Source of the DNA: Chloroflexota bacterium
Lineage (GTDB): Bacteria > Chloroflexota > FW602-bin22 > JACPRP01
Assembly: GCA_016210495.1 (NCBI GenBank)
Contig: JACQUC010000240.1
Span: 1-53,451 of the forward strand
Direction: 5' to 3'
DNA length: 53,451 nt
Positions 33,769 to 43,413 of this stretch are shown piece after piece. The notes under the pieces are model-generated. The model did not search any database. It was not told where the DNA came from and saw only the letters and a list, made by a program, of their open reading frames with translations. Both the position numbers and the translations under genes were made by a program. Numbering within the stretch: the stretch's first letter is position 1; the number at the start of each line of letters is the position of its first letter.

Positions 33769-34698
33769 TCACATTCCGAGGATTTGCCGGTACGCTTTCA
33801 GCCTCTCCTCGAGCTCAGTGGCTTCGAGCCGCCCGTGCCACGCCGCCAGTTTGGCTCGGATCATCTCCCGCAAGACGCCCAGGCCAACCACCGGCCGTAT
33901 GGCCCAAACAAACAGCGAGCCATAGTGCTTGCGAAACAGCTCGTAGCGGCTGCGGTGCAGCTCGACGAGCATCGCTCCGCGAAACTGGCGCGTGCTGGCC
34001 GCGCCGTAGTGCACGACCTTCGCCTCGGGCACGCAGTAGATCTCCCAACCGGCGCGCTTGGCGCGCAGGCACCAGTCGATTTCCTCACAGTATATGAAGA
34101 AGCGCTCGTCGAGCAGCCCGACCCGATCGATCGCCTCGCGACGCATCAACAGGCACGCCCCAAGGGGATGGTCGATGCTGAACGGCGCTTCGTAGCTCTT
34201 GCGAGGATAGCGCCCGTTCAGGCGCGACTCGACCACCCGGTGGTTGATGGGAAAGAAGTCAAACAGGCTCATCCACCAGTTAGGGAAACGGAAACACGAA
34301 TGCTGGAACGAGCCGTCCGGATTGAGAAGCTGCGCCCCAACTGCGCCGGCACGTAGATGTTCTTTGACGAAGCCGACGAGGACGCTCAGGGCATCGCCAA
34401 GGATTTCCGTGTCCGGGTTTAGCAGGAGAACAAACGGCGCGGAGCACTGCCGTAGGGCCAGGTTGTTTGCCGCGGCAAAGCCTGCGTTACAAGGGTTGGC
34501 GATGAGCTTCGCCTGAGGGAAATCACGCCGCACCATTTCGGCGCTGCCGTCCGACGAGGCGTTATCCACCACCCATACTTCGAGACGAAGTGGCCGCTCC
34601 GCCGGGATGTCGGCTCCCTCGAACACCGACGCGAGACACTGGCGCAGCAGGTCCCTGGTATTGAAGCTAACGATGACAACGGAGAGATCCACCTCCAC
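33769..34698 (-). CDS. Family 2 glycosyltransferase (rhamnosyltransferase-like)
   Basis: A 309-aa GT2 enzyme. It starts [23 protein letters not shown], continues [10 protein letters not shown] and NAGFAAANN, and has the DxD-type motif LNPDTE (93-98). [41 protein letters not shown] is typical of rhamnosyl- and galactofuranosyl-type transferases. The start is a GTG at 34698 just after the stop of the upstream gene. The sugar and acceptor are unknown. Confidence 0.9.
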   Translation of the reverse strand: MEVDLSVVIVSFNTRDLLRQCLASVFEGADIPAERPLRLEVWVVDNASSDGSAEMVRRDFPQAKLIANPCNAGFAAANNLALRQCSAPFVLLLNPDTEILGDALSVLVGFVKEHLRAGAVGAQLLNPDGSFQHSCFRFPNWWMSLFDFFPINHRVVESRLNGRYPRKSYEAPFSIDHPLGACLLMRREAIDRVGLLDERFFIYCEEIDWCLRAKRAGWEIYCVPEAKVVHYGAASTRQFRGAMLVELHRSRYELFRKHYGSLFVWAIRPVVGLGVLREMIRAKLAAWHGRLEATELEERLKAYRQILGM

Positions 34699-34703
34699 GA
34701 CGT

Positions 34704-35900
34704 CTAGTAACTCACAATCACCAGAGTCTGGCCCTTGTTGTCCCCTACGAAGCCCACGCCCTCCTGCACGACGGTCGCCCAGAAGTACGTGTCGCGCGTC
34801 TTCTGAAGCACCCTGATCTCACCCGTGATTTCCACTTCTTCGCCCGGCGCAAGATCCTTGCCGAGACTCCATCGCACTGGGAAAGGAGGCGGCGTCGGCG
34901 CATTTGTCCACGAAACGCCCACGCGCCAGGTGCCGGGGCGCTCGTAGTAGAGCGGCGTTCCATCCTTGTCACGCCAGTGTGCATAGTTGATGTCGGTGGT
35001 GTAAGCGGCCCCGGGTGCCGGCCCGACGCCCCACCTCTCCGTGTCGCTCTTGATGGTGGTCTCGCCGGCATTCTTGACCTTGATCCTGACTTTTACCACT
35101 CCGCCCAGGGGAATCGAAGCCGGGGTGAACTTGGCCTCCACAATCTCCAGTCGCGGCGTGCCACCGTTGGCCAGTGCAGCCCGTCCTTCCTGCCTGGTGA
35201 CGTTCCCGGACCTGTCCCAGGCTCGGATGTGGTACGTGTACTGTCCGTCGGGCAGCAGCTTGCCACCGTTTTCGGTGCCATCCCACCTAAACGAGTGCAA
35301 GCCAGCCTCTCGCTCCTTCTGCGGAGACAAGAGGTGGAATCTCGCATCTTTATCCGTCACGAAGATTTCGGCGGTAGACTTCTTGGACAAGGCGTAGCTG
35401 AAGATAGCCTCGTCGTCATCACCATCCCGGTTGGGAGAGATCGTCATTGGCTGAACGACCACATCGGACACCTCCAGAGGCACAGTGTCGGCGTCGTGGA
35501 TCGCCACCGATACCTGGTGCTCGGCACTCCTGCCTTCCAGGTCTGCCACCCGAATGCTCATCGTGTACTGTCCGTCCGGCAGAACCCGCCGCGCGCCCAG
35601 GCCGTCCGCGTCTACGGTTCCGTCGAATTTTATCTCGTAGGTATCTTGCGCCCGCGTGACCGCATCGCGCAACGTGTAAACCTGCCCATCGGTGCTTCGC
35701 AAACGTATCGTGACGTCAGCCCTCGCCCCGATGCTGTAGCTTACGCGCGCGAAATCCTCGAATCCGTCGCCGTTGGGGGAGATACTAATGGCGAGAGGAC
35801 GAACCTCGTAAAGGAGACCCGAGGGGCCGCAGCCCACAGGGATTAGCGCTAGGAACGAAAGGAGACCGATGAGCCACAGAAACCTGACACCAAACAGCAA
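34704..35900 (-). CDS. Exported protein with FlgD-Ig-like repeats
   Basis: A 398-aa predicted surface protein. A signal sequence ([18 protein letters not shown]) ends in Cys24, so lipidation is possible although position -3 is Pro, which is unusual. Two tandem FlgD-Ig-like modules follow, each opening with ISPNGDG or [10 protein letters not shown] and ending RVLPDGQYT or [11 protein letters not shown]. The final third ([28 protein letters not shown]) is a CARDB-like beta-sandwich. The TTG start at 35900 has GGGGGAG 5 nt before it. Its link to two glycosyltransferases suggests a glycosylated or glycan-associated envelope component. Confidence 0.7.
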   Translation of the reverse strand: MLFGVRFLWLIGLLSFLALIPVGCGPSGLLYEVRPLAISISPNGDGFEDFARVSYSIGARADVTIRLRSTDGQVYTLRDAVTRAQDTYEIKFDGTVDADGLGARRVLPDGQYTMSIRVADLEGRSAEHQVSVAIHDADTVPLEVSDVVVQPMTISPNRDGDDDEAIFSYALSKKSTAEIFVTDKDARFHLLSPQKEREAGLHSFRWDGTENGGKLLPDGQYTYHIRAWDRSGNVTRQEGRAALANGGTPRLEIVEAKFTPASIPLGGVVKVRIKVKNAGETTIKSDTERWGVGPAPGAAYTTDINYAHWRDKDGTPLYYERPGTWRVGVSWTNAPTPPPFPVRWSLGKDLAPGEEVEITGEIRVLQKTRDTYFWATVVQEGVGFVGDNKGQTLVIVSY

Positions 35901-35945
35901 CCTCGCTCCCCCAATCCCAATCTTGCTGCCGAGCCGCTGAGCGCA

Positions 35946-38318
35946 TCAAGCGCCTGCGGCCGAGCCCGGCGCTTCCCCCAAAGCGTTCCGAAGAACTTCG
36001 TCCATACGTTCGACGAATACGAACTGAACTTCTCGCTTGACGTCGGTGGGCACATCAGCGAGATCCTTCTCGTTCTGCTTCGGCATAACGAATACTTTGA
36101 TGCCGGCTCGGTGGGCCGCCAGGATCTTCTCCTTCACACCGCCCACCGGCAGCACGCGTCCTCGGAGCGTGATCTCTCCCGTCATCGCCACCTCGCGCTT
36201 GACGGGTCGATAACTCAACGCTGAGATCAACGCGGTGGCCATCGTGATTCCAGCCGACGGACCGTCCTTGGGAATTGCCCCTGCCGGCAGGTGTATGTGG
36301 ATATCGAATCTCTCGTAGAACTTGTCTTGAATCCCGAGGCCGGGAGCCTTCGCCCTGGTGTAGCTCATGGCCGCCGTGGCCGACTCCTTCATCACGTCGC
36401 CAAGCTGGCCTGTGAGGATCAGGTTGCCCTTGCCTTCCATTAGAGTCGCTTCGACTGTGGCCAGGTCACCGCCGGCCTCCGTCCAGTAAACCCCGGTCGC
36501 CACGCCGATCTCGTCCCTCTCCTCTGCAACCCCCCAGAAGTGCCGCTGAGGACCCAGATACTTGATAAGGGAACCGGCCGTGACGCTGCCAGGGGCCCGC
36601 TTGCCTGATGCAACCATCTTCGCGACCTTTCGGCAGATCGAGGCGATCTCTCGCTCCATATTGCGCACCCCCGCCTCGTGCGTATATCCCCGAATGATGT
36701 GCCTGAGCGCGCCATCGGAGAACTTGAGCTGACCGACGCTCAAGCCGTGCTCCGCCACCTGGCGGGGCACGATGAAAAGTTTGGCGATCTGCGCTTTCTC
36801 TTCTTCGACGTACCCGGGGAGCTCTATAACCTCCATTCTGTCCCGCAGAGCCGGTGGAACCGGGTCCAACACGTTGGCGGTGGTTATGAACATTGTCTTG
36901 GACAGGTTGTAGGGCACGTCCAGGTAGTGATCGCTGAAGGCGTAGTTCTGCTCAGGATCCAGCACTTCGAGTAGGGCCGCCGAAGGATCTCCACGGAAAT
37001 CGGCTCCTACTTTGTCTATCTCGTCCATCATAAACACAGGGTTGATAGTGCCCGCTACACGCATGGTCTGTAGAATGCGGCCCGGCAGCGCGCCCACGTA
37101 CGTCCGGCGGTGCCCTCGTATCTCCGCTTCGTCCCTGATTCCGCCAAGGCTGATGCGTACGAACTTGCGCCCGAGCGCCTGTGCAATCGACTTGCCAAGC
37201 GACGTCTTCCCCACGCCCGGGGGGCCAACAAAGCAGAGTATCGGACTACGCATTTTCTCGCGTGCCAGCTTGCGCACGGCGATGTACTCTAGGATCCGGT
37301 CCTTGACCCTTGGCAGCCCGTAATGGTTCTCGTCCAAAACCACGGCGGCGCGCCTGATGTCTAAATTGTCCTCCGTTGCCACGGCCCAGGGTAGATTCGT
37401 GAGCCAATCCAGATAGGTCCGGATCACCCCAACTTCAGGGCTGCCTGCCGGCATGGCGATGACGCGATTCAACTCCTCCTCCGCCTTCTTTGATACCTCC
37501 GGCGGCATCCCTACGGTGGAGATCTTGTCCCGCAACTGGTTTAGATCTCTCGCGTGCGCGTCTGTCTCCCCCAGTTCATTCTGAATGGCTTTGACCTGCT
37601 CTCGCAAGAAGTACTCGCGCTGCGCCTGGTCAACCTCTTGCTGAACCTCGGTATGGATCTTGCTTTGGAGCTCCAGAACGTCTAGCTCCTTGGCCAGAAA
37701 TATGTTGACCTTCTGCAATCGCTCGGCCGTATCCAGCGTTTCTAGAATGTCTTGCCGCTGGTCCACGGAAAGGTCGAGCGTCGAGGCCACCAAGTCGGCT
37801 AACCACCCTGGCTCGTCCACGTTCATTGCCGCGACATAAGCGTCGTCCGGAAGGGTGCGGCTGAGCTTTACGCACTTCTCGAACAGGGCGAGCACCGCGC
37901 GCATCAGCGCCTCCACCGCCGTCGACCTGGACACGACCTCCTCAATGGGAGAGACCCTTGCCTTGACGTAAGGATCTACCCCCGTAAACTCGTGGATCCG
38001 AACCCGCCGTTGTCCCTGAACCAGAATGCTGATTGTGCCATCGGGCATCTTCAGCAGCTTGCCGATGATCGCCTCCGTGCCAACGGCGAAGACGTCGTCG
38101 ACAGCGACGTCCTGAACGTCCGGTTTGCGCTGCGACACGACGGCAATGGAGCGCTCCTTGCTCATCGCCTCTTCAATCGCCTTTATGGAGCGCTCACGAC
38201 CGACGAATAGCGGCGCCACCATGTGGGGAAAAAGAACAGTATCGCGCACTGGTAGCAGTGGCAACTCCGCCGCTACCAGTGGTCCATCCGGGACCTTAAC
38301 TGATCTTCTCCTGGGCAC
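35946..38318 (-). CDS. lon: ATP-dependent protease Lon
   Basis: Lon degrades misfolded and regulatory proteins in the cytoplasm. The N-domain starts [20 protein letters not shown] motifs are Walker [10 protein letters not shown] and Walker [11 protein letters not shown]. The protease dyad is the Ser in KDGPSAGIT and the Lys in [15 protein letters not shown] place the start at a GTG at 38318-38316 (790 aa), with GGAGG 10 nt upstream. A longer frame from ATG at 38354 is possible, but that ATG lies within 4 nt of the -10 box at 38363-38358. The gene is divergent from recA. Confidence 0.95.
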   Translation of the reverse strand: MPRRRSVKVPDGPLVAAELPLLPVRDTVLFPHMVAPLFVGRERSIKAIEEAMSKERSIAVVSQRKPDVQDVAVDDVFAVGTEAIIGKLLKMPDGTISILVQGQRRVRIHEFTGVDPYVKARVSPIEEVVSRSTAVEALMRAVLALFEKCVKLSRTLPDDAYVAAMNVDEPGWLADLVASTLDLSVDQRQDILETLDTAERLQKVNIFLAKELDVLELQSKIHTEVQQEVDQAQREYFLREQVKAIQNELGETDAHARDLNQLRDKISTVGMPPEVSKKAEEELNRVIAMPAGSPEVGVIRTYLDWLTNLPWAVATEDNLDIRRAAVVLDENHYGLPRVKDRILEYIAVRKLAREKMRSPILCFVGPPGVGKTSLGKSIAQALGRKFVRISLGGIRDEAEIRGHRRTYVGALPGRILQTMRVAGTINPVFMMDEIDKVGADFRGDPSAALLEVLDPEQNYAFSDHYLDVPYNLSKTMFITTANVLDPVPPALRDRMEVIELPGYVEEEKAQIAKLFIVPRQVAEHGLSVGQLKFSDGALRHIIRGYTHEAGVRNMEREIASICRKVAKMVASGKRAPGSVTAGSLIKYLGPQRHFWGVAEERDEIGVATGVYWTEAGGDLATVEATLMEGKGNLILTGQLGDVMKESATAAMSYTRAKAPGLGIQDKFYERFDIHIHLPAGAIPKDGPSAGITMATALISALSYRPVKREVAMTGEITLRGRVLPVGGVKEKILAAHRAGIKVFVMPKQNEKDLADVPTDVKREVQFVFVERMDEVLRNALGEAPGSAAGA

Positions 38319-38357
38319 GATTTTCAAACCTCCGCGCTTGCTCCTTAGCAACATCTA

Positions 38358-38386
38358 TTTATACCACATTTGCAGTGCTTAATAAA
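38358..38386 (-). promoter_or_regulatory. lon promoter, extended -10 type
   Basis: On the minus strand TATAAA (38363-38358) is preceded by TGG, an extended -10. The -35 (TTTATT, 38386-38381) is weak. Predicted transcription start is near 38351, inside the first few codons of the longest lon frame. No CIRCE element was seen. Confidence 0.5.
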
Positions 38387-38392
38387 GGCGCC

Positions 38393-38421
38393 TTGTGCTA
38401 GTAGAACGTTTGTGCTATAAT
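38393..38421 (+). promoter_or_regulatory. recA promoter with SOS-box-like and direct-repeat elements
   Basis: TTGTGC (38393-38398), 17-nt spacer and a perfect TATAAT (38416-38421). Within the spacer AGAACGTTTGTGCT (38404-38417) differs by one base from the Gram-positive LexA pattern GAAC-N4-GTTC. TTGTGCTA is repeated exactly at 38393-38400 and 38410-38417. Confidence 0.65.
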
Positions 38422-38457
38422 CTCGCCCTGCAAGGATAGATGAAGGAGTGCGAAGCG

Positions 38458-39483
38458 ATGGACAAAGACAAAGAGAGAGCGTTAGAGATTGCGATTGGGC
38501 AGATTGACAAACATTTCGGCAAGGGTTCCATAATGCGGCTGGGTGATTCTTCTCTGAAGATGGTTGTCGAGGCCATTCCCACCGGGTCGATCTCGTTGGA
38601 CCTGGCGCTGGGCGTTGGGGGTATCCCCCGCGGCCGCGTCACCGAGATCTTTGGACCCGAGTCGGCCGGCAAGACAACGCTTGTCCAGCACATTATGGCC
38701 GAAACGCAACGCGCGGGAGGCATCGCCGCCTTCATCGACGCCGAGCACGTCTTTGACCCCGAATACGCCAGGAAGTGCGGTGTCAAGGTCGAAGATCTCT
38801 ACATTTCACAGCCAGACACTGGTGAGCAGGCACTGGAGATCGCCGAGGCCCTGGTGCGGAGCACCGCGGTCGACCTCGTCGCCGTCGACTCCGTGGCGGC
38901 CCTGGTACCCAGAGCCGAGATCGAGGGCGATATGGGCGACTCTCACGTTGGCTTGCAGGCCCGCCTCATGTCTCAGGCCCTCCGCAAGCTCACCGGCGCC
39001 ATCAACAAGTCCAAGACCGCCGTGATTTTCACCAACCAGCTTCGCGAGAAGATCGGCGTTATGTTTGGCAACCCCGAGACCACTCCCGGCGGACGCGCCC
39101 TCAAGTTCTACGCCTCTGTTCGCCTGGACATCCGAAGAATGGAGACTATCAAGCTGGGCACCGAGGTCATCGGCAGCCGCACCAAAGTCAAAGTCGTAAA
39201 GAACAAGGTCGCCCCACCGTTCCGGATCGCCGAGTTTGACATCCTTTATAGGGAGGGCATCTCCAAGGAGGGCGGCCTCCTGGACGTGGGCGTGGAAATG
39301 GGCATCATTAGGAAGAGCGGCGCCTTCTTCAGTTTCAACGACACGCGGCTTGGGCAGGGACGTGAGAATTCCCGCGAGTTCCTGAAGCAGAACGTGGCGG
39401 TTGCGCTGGACATCGAGCAGCAAATCCGATCTAATCCCCGCGTTTACAAGGCCGCGGAAGCTGCCCCCGTGGAAGACGACTAA
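38458..39483 (+). CDS. recA: Recombinase RecA
   Basis: RecA forms filaments on single-stranded DNA, drives strand exchange and triggers LexA cleavage. The 341-aa sequence has Walker A GPESAGKT (66-73), [14 protein letters not shown], the loop L1 region with [19 protein letters not shown], and [22 protein letters not shown] (L2). The start is the ATG at 38458 with GAAGGAG 9 nt before it. An ATG 18 nt earlier has only a 3-nt spacing to AAGGA. It is followed 4 bp later by recX. Confidence 0.98.
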   Translation: MDKDKERALEIAIGQIDKHFGKGSIMRLGDSSLKMVVEAIPTGSISLDLALGVGGIPRGRVTEIFGPESAGKTTLVQHIMAETQRAGGIAAFIDAEHVFDPEYARKCGVKVEDLYISQPDTGEQALEIAEALVRSTAVDLVAVDSVAALVPRAEIEGDMGDSHVGLQARLMSQALRKLTGAINKSKTAVIFTNQLREKIGVMFGNPETTPGGRALKFYASVRLDIRRMETIKLGTEVIGSRTKVKVVKNKVAPPFRIAEFDILYREGISKEGGLLDVGVEMGIIRKSGAFFSFNDTRLGQGRENSREFLKQNVAVALDIEQQIRSNPRVYKAAEAAPVEDD

Positions 39484-39487
39484 GACC

Positions 39488-40135
39488 TTGCGGACCGTGC
39501 AGCCGGGAATCGTAACGCTCGTCGAGGTTCAGGTCAAGCGAGCTGACCGCGTTAACGTCTATCTCGACGACGAGTATGCTTTTTCGCTGAGCAGTATCGT
39601 GGCCGAAGCGGTGGCGCTTCGGCCGGGGACCTTTCTCTCCGCCGACAACATCGCCCACTTGCTCGAAAACGATGCTTTTCAGAAGGCCACCGACACCGCG
39701 CTCGCCTTCCTGGCATACAGGCCTCGGAGTGAGCGAGAAGTTCGCCAGAACCTACAGCGCAAGAGAATCCCCGAGTCTCTCATCGACAGGGTTGTCCACC
39801 GTCTTCGCGAAATGAGACTCATCGACGACGCAGCCTTCGCACAGTTTTGGCTGCAGAATCGCGAGGCTTTCAGTCCTCGGGGCGAGAAGGCCCTCAGATC
39901 CGAACTGCGGCGCAAGGGCGTGGACTCAGGTGTAGTGGACCACGTTCTCGACGGCTCGATCGACGAAGCTACCGCCGCTTACGCTGCAGCCCAGAGGAAA
40001 GCACGCTTGCTGCGCAACCTCGACGATTACAAATCCTTCTATCGGCGTCTGGGCGGCTATCTCATCCGCCGTGGCTTCGCCTACGAGATCGTCAAATCCA
40101 CGGTCGACAAATGCTGGCGCGAGAGAGGCCAATGA
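39488..40135 (+). CDS. recX: Recombination regulator RecX
   Basis: RecX binds RecA filaments and limits their activity. About 215 aa, with three helical RecX repeats: ALAFLAYRPRSEREVRQNLQRKRIPESLIDRVVHRLREMRLIDDAAFAQFW, then LRSELRRKGVDSGVVDHVL and YRRLGGYLIRRGFAYEIVKSTVDKCW. No ATG is available near the recA end. The best starts are TTG at 39488 or GTG at 39497, both weakly marked, so translation is probably coupled to recA. Confidence 0.92.
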   Translation: MRTVQPGIVTLVEVQVKRADRVNVYLDDEYAFSLSSIVAEAVALRPGTFLSADNIAHLLENDAFQKATDTALAFLAYRPRSEREVRQNLQRKRIPESLIDRVVHRLREMRLIDDAAFAQFWLQNREAFSPRGEKALRSELRRKGVDSGVVDHVLDGSIDEATAAYAAAQRKARLLRNLDDYKSFYRRLGGYLIRRGFAYEIVKSTVDKCWRERGQ

Positions 40136-40194
40136 GCAAAGCATACGTCTGATTGGTGGACTTGCAAAAGCTACCGAACAGGCGTCCTTACTTC

Positions 40195-40223
40195 TTGACA
40201 CCCCGTTCTAAAACAAGTATTAT
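40195..40223 (+). promoter_or_regulatory. Strong promoter upstream of rny
   Basis: TTGACA (40195-40200), exactly 17 nt, TATTAT (40218-40223, 5 of 6). Predicted start near 40230. Confidence 0.8.
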
Positions 40224-40233
40224 TACGCTGATT

Positions 40234-40261
40234 GCGTCAACGGCGACCGTTGACGCTTTTT
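40234..40261 (+). terminator. Terminator-like hairpin in the rny leader
   Basis: GCGTCAACGG (40234-40243) and CCGTTGACGC (40247-40256) form a perfect 10-bp stem with a CGA loop, followed by TTTTTAT. It would end recA-recX transcripts, but it also lies just downstream of the promoter at 40195-40223, so rny transcripts begin with it. Confidence 0.85.
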
Positions 40262-40280
40262 ATCATAAACGAGGTGAAAT

Positions 40281-41825
40281 ATGGTTGAGAACCTGCCCGC
40301 GCTTACGATGATCGCCGTCACCGGCGTAATCGTTGGCGGTATAGCTTTCGCCTTCGGCTATTTCTTTAGAGATTACCGAGCCCGTGAAGAAATGAAGGGC
40401 GCCGAGAGAACCGCCGAGCAGATCCTTGCCGACGCCAAAACTAAGCAGAGAGAGGTCCTGCTAGAAGCCAGAGATGCCGCCTTGAAGATCAGAGCTGCCG
40501 CGGAAGTGGAAGTCCGTGATAGGCGCTCCGATATGCAGCGTCAGGAGAGGCGGCTGCAGCAGAAAGATGAGAACCTCGACCGGAAGGTCGAGGCGGTCGA
40601 GCGACGCGAGCGGGGCGCGTCACAGAAGGAAAAAGAATTGGAGAATGCGCACGGCGAGATCGAGCAGATCAAGCGCGATCAACTGCGCGAGCTCGAAAGG
40701 GTATCGGGGCTAACCATGGACCAGGCCAAGGAGATACTCCTCAGGGCTATCGAAGACGAGGTTCGAGAAGATGCTGCAAGACGCGTGCGTGAAATAGAGG
40801 CCTCTGCGAAAGAGGATGCCGATCACCGCGCCCGCAAGATAGTCTCCATGGCGATCCAGCGCTGTGCCTCTGACCACGTTGCCGAGAGCACGGTGTCGGT
40901 GGTGCCCCTTCCCAGCGACGAGATGAAGGGCCGCATTATCGGGCGCGAGGGCCGGAACATTCGTGCGCTGGAAAGCGCCACCGGAGTCGACCTGATTATC
41001 GACGATACTCCGGACGCAGTGACTTTGTCAGGCTTCGACCCCGTGCGGCGCGAGGTTGCCCGACTTGCCCTGGGCAAGCTTCTTCTTGATGGGCGTATCC
41101 ATCCCGCCCGCATCGAGGAGGTCGTCCAGAAATCCAAGCAGGAGGTTGACACCACCATCCGTGAGGAGGGCGAGCGAGCAGCTATCGAAGCCGGCGTGCA
41201 CGGTATTCACCCCGAGCTAATCAAGCTGCTGGGCAGAATGAAATACCGTACCAGCTATGGCCAGAACGTTCTGATGCATTCGGTCGAAGTAGCCCATTTG
41301 GCGGCGATGATGGCCGCCGAACTGGGCGCAGATGTCAACGTTGCCCGCACGGCCGGACTCCTGCACGACATTGGTAAGGCCGTCGACCACGAAGTCGAAG
41401 GTCCGCACGCGCTCATCGGCGCGGACTTCGCCAAGAGGTTCGGCAAGTCCGCCAAGGTCGTTCACGCCATAGCCGCCCACCACGGCGAGCAGGAGCCGCT
41501 AACTATTGAGGCGGTGCTGGTGCAGGCCGCCGATGCCATCTCGGGAGCGAGACCGGGCGCGCGACGTGAAACGCTGGAAAGCTACATCAAGAGGCTGGAG
41601 GCGCTTGAGGGGGTCGCCAACTCATTCCCTGGGGTGGAGAAGTCCTTCGCCATCCAGGCGGGTCGAGAGGTCCGCATTCTCGTCAAACCAGAGGAGATCG
41701 ACGATCTTGGCGCCATCCGCCTGGCCCGAGACATCGTCAAACAAATCGAGGAAAGCCTGGAGTACCCGGGCCAGATAAAAGTGACAGTCGTGCGCGAAAC
41801 CCGAGCTGTGGACTACGCCAAGTAG
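40281..41825 (+). CDS. rny: Ribonuclease Y
   Basis: RNase Y is a membrane-anchored endoribonuclease that starts mRNA decay. The 514-aa chain has one N-terminal membrane helix (about 7-29), a long charged coiled coil (about 35-185), a KH RNA-binding domain with [12 protein letters not shown] (217-228), and an HD phosphohydrolase domain with H362-D363 in [14 protein letters not shown] and IAAHHGE later. GAGGTG stands before the ATG. The C-terminus [16 protein letters not shown] is the family ending. The order recA-recX-rny is conserved in several phyla. Confidence 0.97.
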   Translation: MVENLPALTMIAVTGVIVGGIAFAFGYFFRDYRAREEMKGAERTAEQILADAKTKQREVLLEARDAALKIRAAAEVEVRDRRSDMQRQERRLQQKDENLDRKVEAVERRERGASQKEKELENAHGEIEQIKRDQLRELERVSGLTMDQAKEILLRAIEDEVREDAARRVREIEASAKEDADHRARKIVSMAIQRCASDHVAESTVSVVPLPSDEMKGRIIGREGRNIRALESATGVDLIIDDTPDAVTLSGFDPVRREVARLALGKLLLDGRIHPARIEEVVQKSKQEVDTTIREEGERAAIEAGVHGIHPELIKLLGRMKYRTSYGQNVLMHSVEVAHLAAMMAAELGADVNVARTAGLLHDIGKAVDHEVEGPHALIGADFAKRFGKSAKVVHAIAAHHGEQEPLTIEAVLVQAADAISGARPGARRETLESYIKRLEALEGVANSFPGVEKSFAIQAGREVRILVKPEEIDDLGAIRLARDIVKQIEESLEYPGQIKVTVVRETRAVDYAK

Positions 41826-42141
41826 GCAAGACAAGACCGCGTGACTACTGGGGCTTTTCTGGTATACTATTGTCATAGGGACGTGATCGATTTGGCAGAT
41901 CGCGTCCTGAGGCCAGCAGGAGGTGACGAGCCCTTCCAGCATCAAGATCAGCGACAGACGCCTGGACACTCGCGTACAAGTTCATTTGCCCGTGACCGCT
42001 GACTCCCGCGCCAGCCGCGGAAAACGGCGCGCTGGAGGAAGCCCCGATATTGTTCAACCTGACTGACGATCACCTGCGCAATCTATCGGGGCTGGTTGTT
42101 GCCCAGCCTCTGCTTGTCAGCTTCGACAGGAGGCGAGTTTA
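41826..42141 (+). other. 316-bp leader region of spoVS with promoter and several hairpins
   Basis: A candidate promoter GTGACT (41841-41846), 16 nt, TATACT (41863-41868) is followed by a roughly 265-nt leader. Three possible stems are visible: GGACGTGATC/GATCGCGTCC at about 41879-41909, the alternatives CGCGCC/GGCGCG or CCAGC/GCTGG around 42006-42037, and CCCCGATA/TATCGGGG around 42044-42099. A 47-codon frame from a GTG preceded by AGGAG (about 41923-42066) is also open but unrecognised. It could be a structured regulatory RNA or an overlooked small gene. Confidence 0.4.
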
Positions 42142-42417
42142 GTGGAACCAGAAGTGCTCAAAGTCTCAGCGCAATCCAGACCTGGCGCCGTGGCAGGTGC
42201 TATCGCTGGTACAATTCGCGAGAAGGGAAGGGTCGAGGTACACGCCATCGGAGCTGGGGCGGTAAACCAGGCTGTGAAAGCGATCGCCATTGCGTCGCGC
42301 TATCTCACGACGAACGGCATCGAGATAGTGTGCATCCCAACCTTTACCGACATCGTCATCAACGATGAGGAAAGGACCGCGCTCAAGTTGACCGTCGAAA
42401 CCAGAAAGAAAGAATAG
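42142..42417 (+). CDS. spoVS: Stage V sporulation protein S family (SpoVS)
   Basis: A 91-aa Alba-like protein, close to the 86-aa family norm. In Bacillus it affects septation and sporulation. In non-sporulating phyla such as Deinococcus and Chloroflexota the role is unclear, possibly nucleic acid binding. The sequence EVLKVSAQSRPGAVAGAIAG and IEIVCIPTFTDIVINDEERTA is unmistakable. It starts at a GTG at 42142 with AGGAGG 8 nt upstream. Confidence 0.96.
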   Translation: MEPEVLKVSAQSRPGAVAGAIAGTIREKGRVEVHAIGAGAVNQAVKAIAIASRYLTTNGIEIVCIPTFTDIVINDEERTALKLTVETRKKE

Positions 42418-42448
42418 CGGCTTCAAAGGCTATCCAGGCTTTTTCATT

Positions 42449-43312
42449 TTGACCAGCAAGATCGACCTACACGTACATACCTCAGCGTCCGATGGGGTGT
42501 TCACTCCTCGTGAAGTGGTGGCTCTAGCCCAGCAGCGCGGCCTGCAAGTCATTGCCATCACCGACCACGACACGACCGAGGGAGTTGCCCCTGCCCTTGT
42601 AGCCGCCGAAAACACGCGCCTTACGGTGATACCTGGCATCGAGGTTAGCACGGATGTGCCCAGGGCCGAGGTCCACGTCCTGGGCTATTTCATCGATTTT
42701 CGCGGGCCTGTCTTTCAGCAGACACTTCTCAAGCTGCGGCACTCGCGCATCGATCGCGCGCAGCGAATGGTGGCCAAGCTTGCCGACCTGGGCTTGCACA
42801 TCGAATGGAAACGCGTCCAGCAGATCGCCGGGGATGCAACCATCGGGCGTCCTCACATCGCGCAGGCCCTCTGGGAAAAGGGCTTCGTGTCTACGCCATC
42901 CGAGGCGTTCGCCCTATACCTGGGTCGGACCGGCCCGGCCTACGTCGAGCGCTACAAGCTGACGCCGGAGGAGGCCGTGCAGTTCATTATCAGCGCCCGG
43001 GGCCTCCCGGTGCTGGCCCACCCCATCATCAGCTCCGACGCAACTGAGCCCCTGGGCGACAAGCTCGACCTAGAACGGCTTGTGCCTCAATTGAAAAAGG
43101 CCGGTCTCATCGGCATGGAGGCATATTACGCCGGCTACACCCCCGAGATGGAGAGATACTTGCTGGACCTCGCTTTGCAGCACGGCTTGATCGCCACGGG
43201 AGGAAGCGACTTCCACGGCTGGTCCGTCTACCCAGTCGACCTGGGGTCGGTGAATGTGCCGCAGGAAGCCGTCGACGGCCTGTACGCAGCCCTCGCCGCG
43301 CGAAAAGCCTAG
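42449..43312 (+). CDS. PHP-domain phosphoesterase (YciV/TrpH-like)
   Basis: A 287-aa polymerase-and-histidinol-phosphatase domain protein. Metal residues appear in DLHVHTSASDG (H8, H10, D15), ITDHDTTEG, PGIEVS, RPHIAQAL and the last motif GGSDFHG. This full set matches the YciV group (nucleoside 3',5'-bisphosphate phosphatase / 5'-3' RNase AM). The start is a TTG at 42449, needed because the fold begins immediately, with no clear ribosome site. It lies 31 bp after spoVS, so the two may be co-transcribed. Confidence 0.9.
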   Translation: MTSKIDLHVHTSASDGVFTPREVVALAQQRGLQVIAITDHDTTEGVAPALVAAENTRLTVIPGIEVSTDVPRAEVHVLGYFIDFRGPVFQQTLLKLRHSRIDRAQRMVAKLADLGLHIEWKRVQQIAGDATIGRPHIAQALWEKGFVSTPSEAFALYLGRTGPAYVERYKLTPEEAVQFIISARGLPVLAHPIISSDATEPLGDKLDLERLVPQLKKAGLIGMEAYYAGYTPEMERYLLDLALQHGLIATGGSDFHGWSVYPVDLGSVNVPQEAVDGLYAALAARKA

Positions 43313-43352
43313 CTCTTGCCGCCTCCCATCATCGCTCATCGCTCCCACTTCT

Positions 43353-43381
43353 TTGCCCTTTGCTGGTGAAGGTGCTATAAT
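43353..43381 (+). promoter_or_regulatory. argS promoter
   Basis: TTGCCC (43353-43358), 17-nt spacer and perfect TATAAT (43376-43381), 33 bp before the TTG start of argS. Confidence 0.65.
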
Positions 43382-43413
43382 CCGCAAGACACGCGCATCG
43401 GGGGTTCGTCGAT

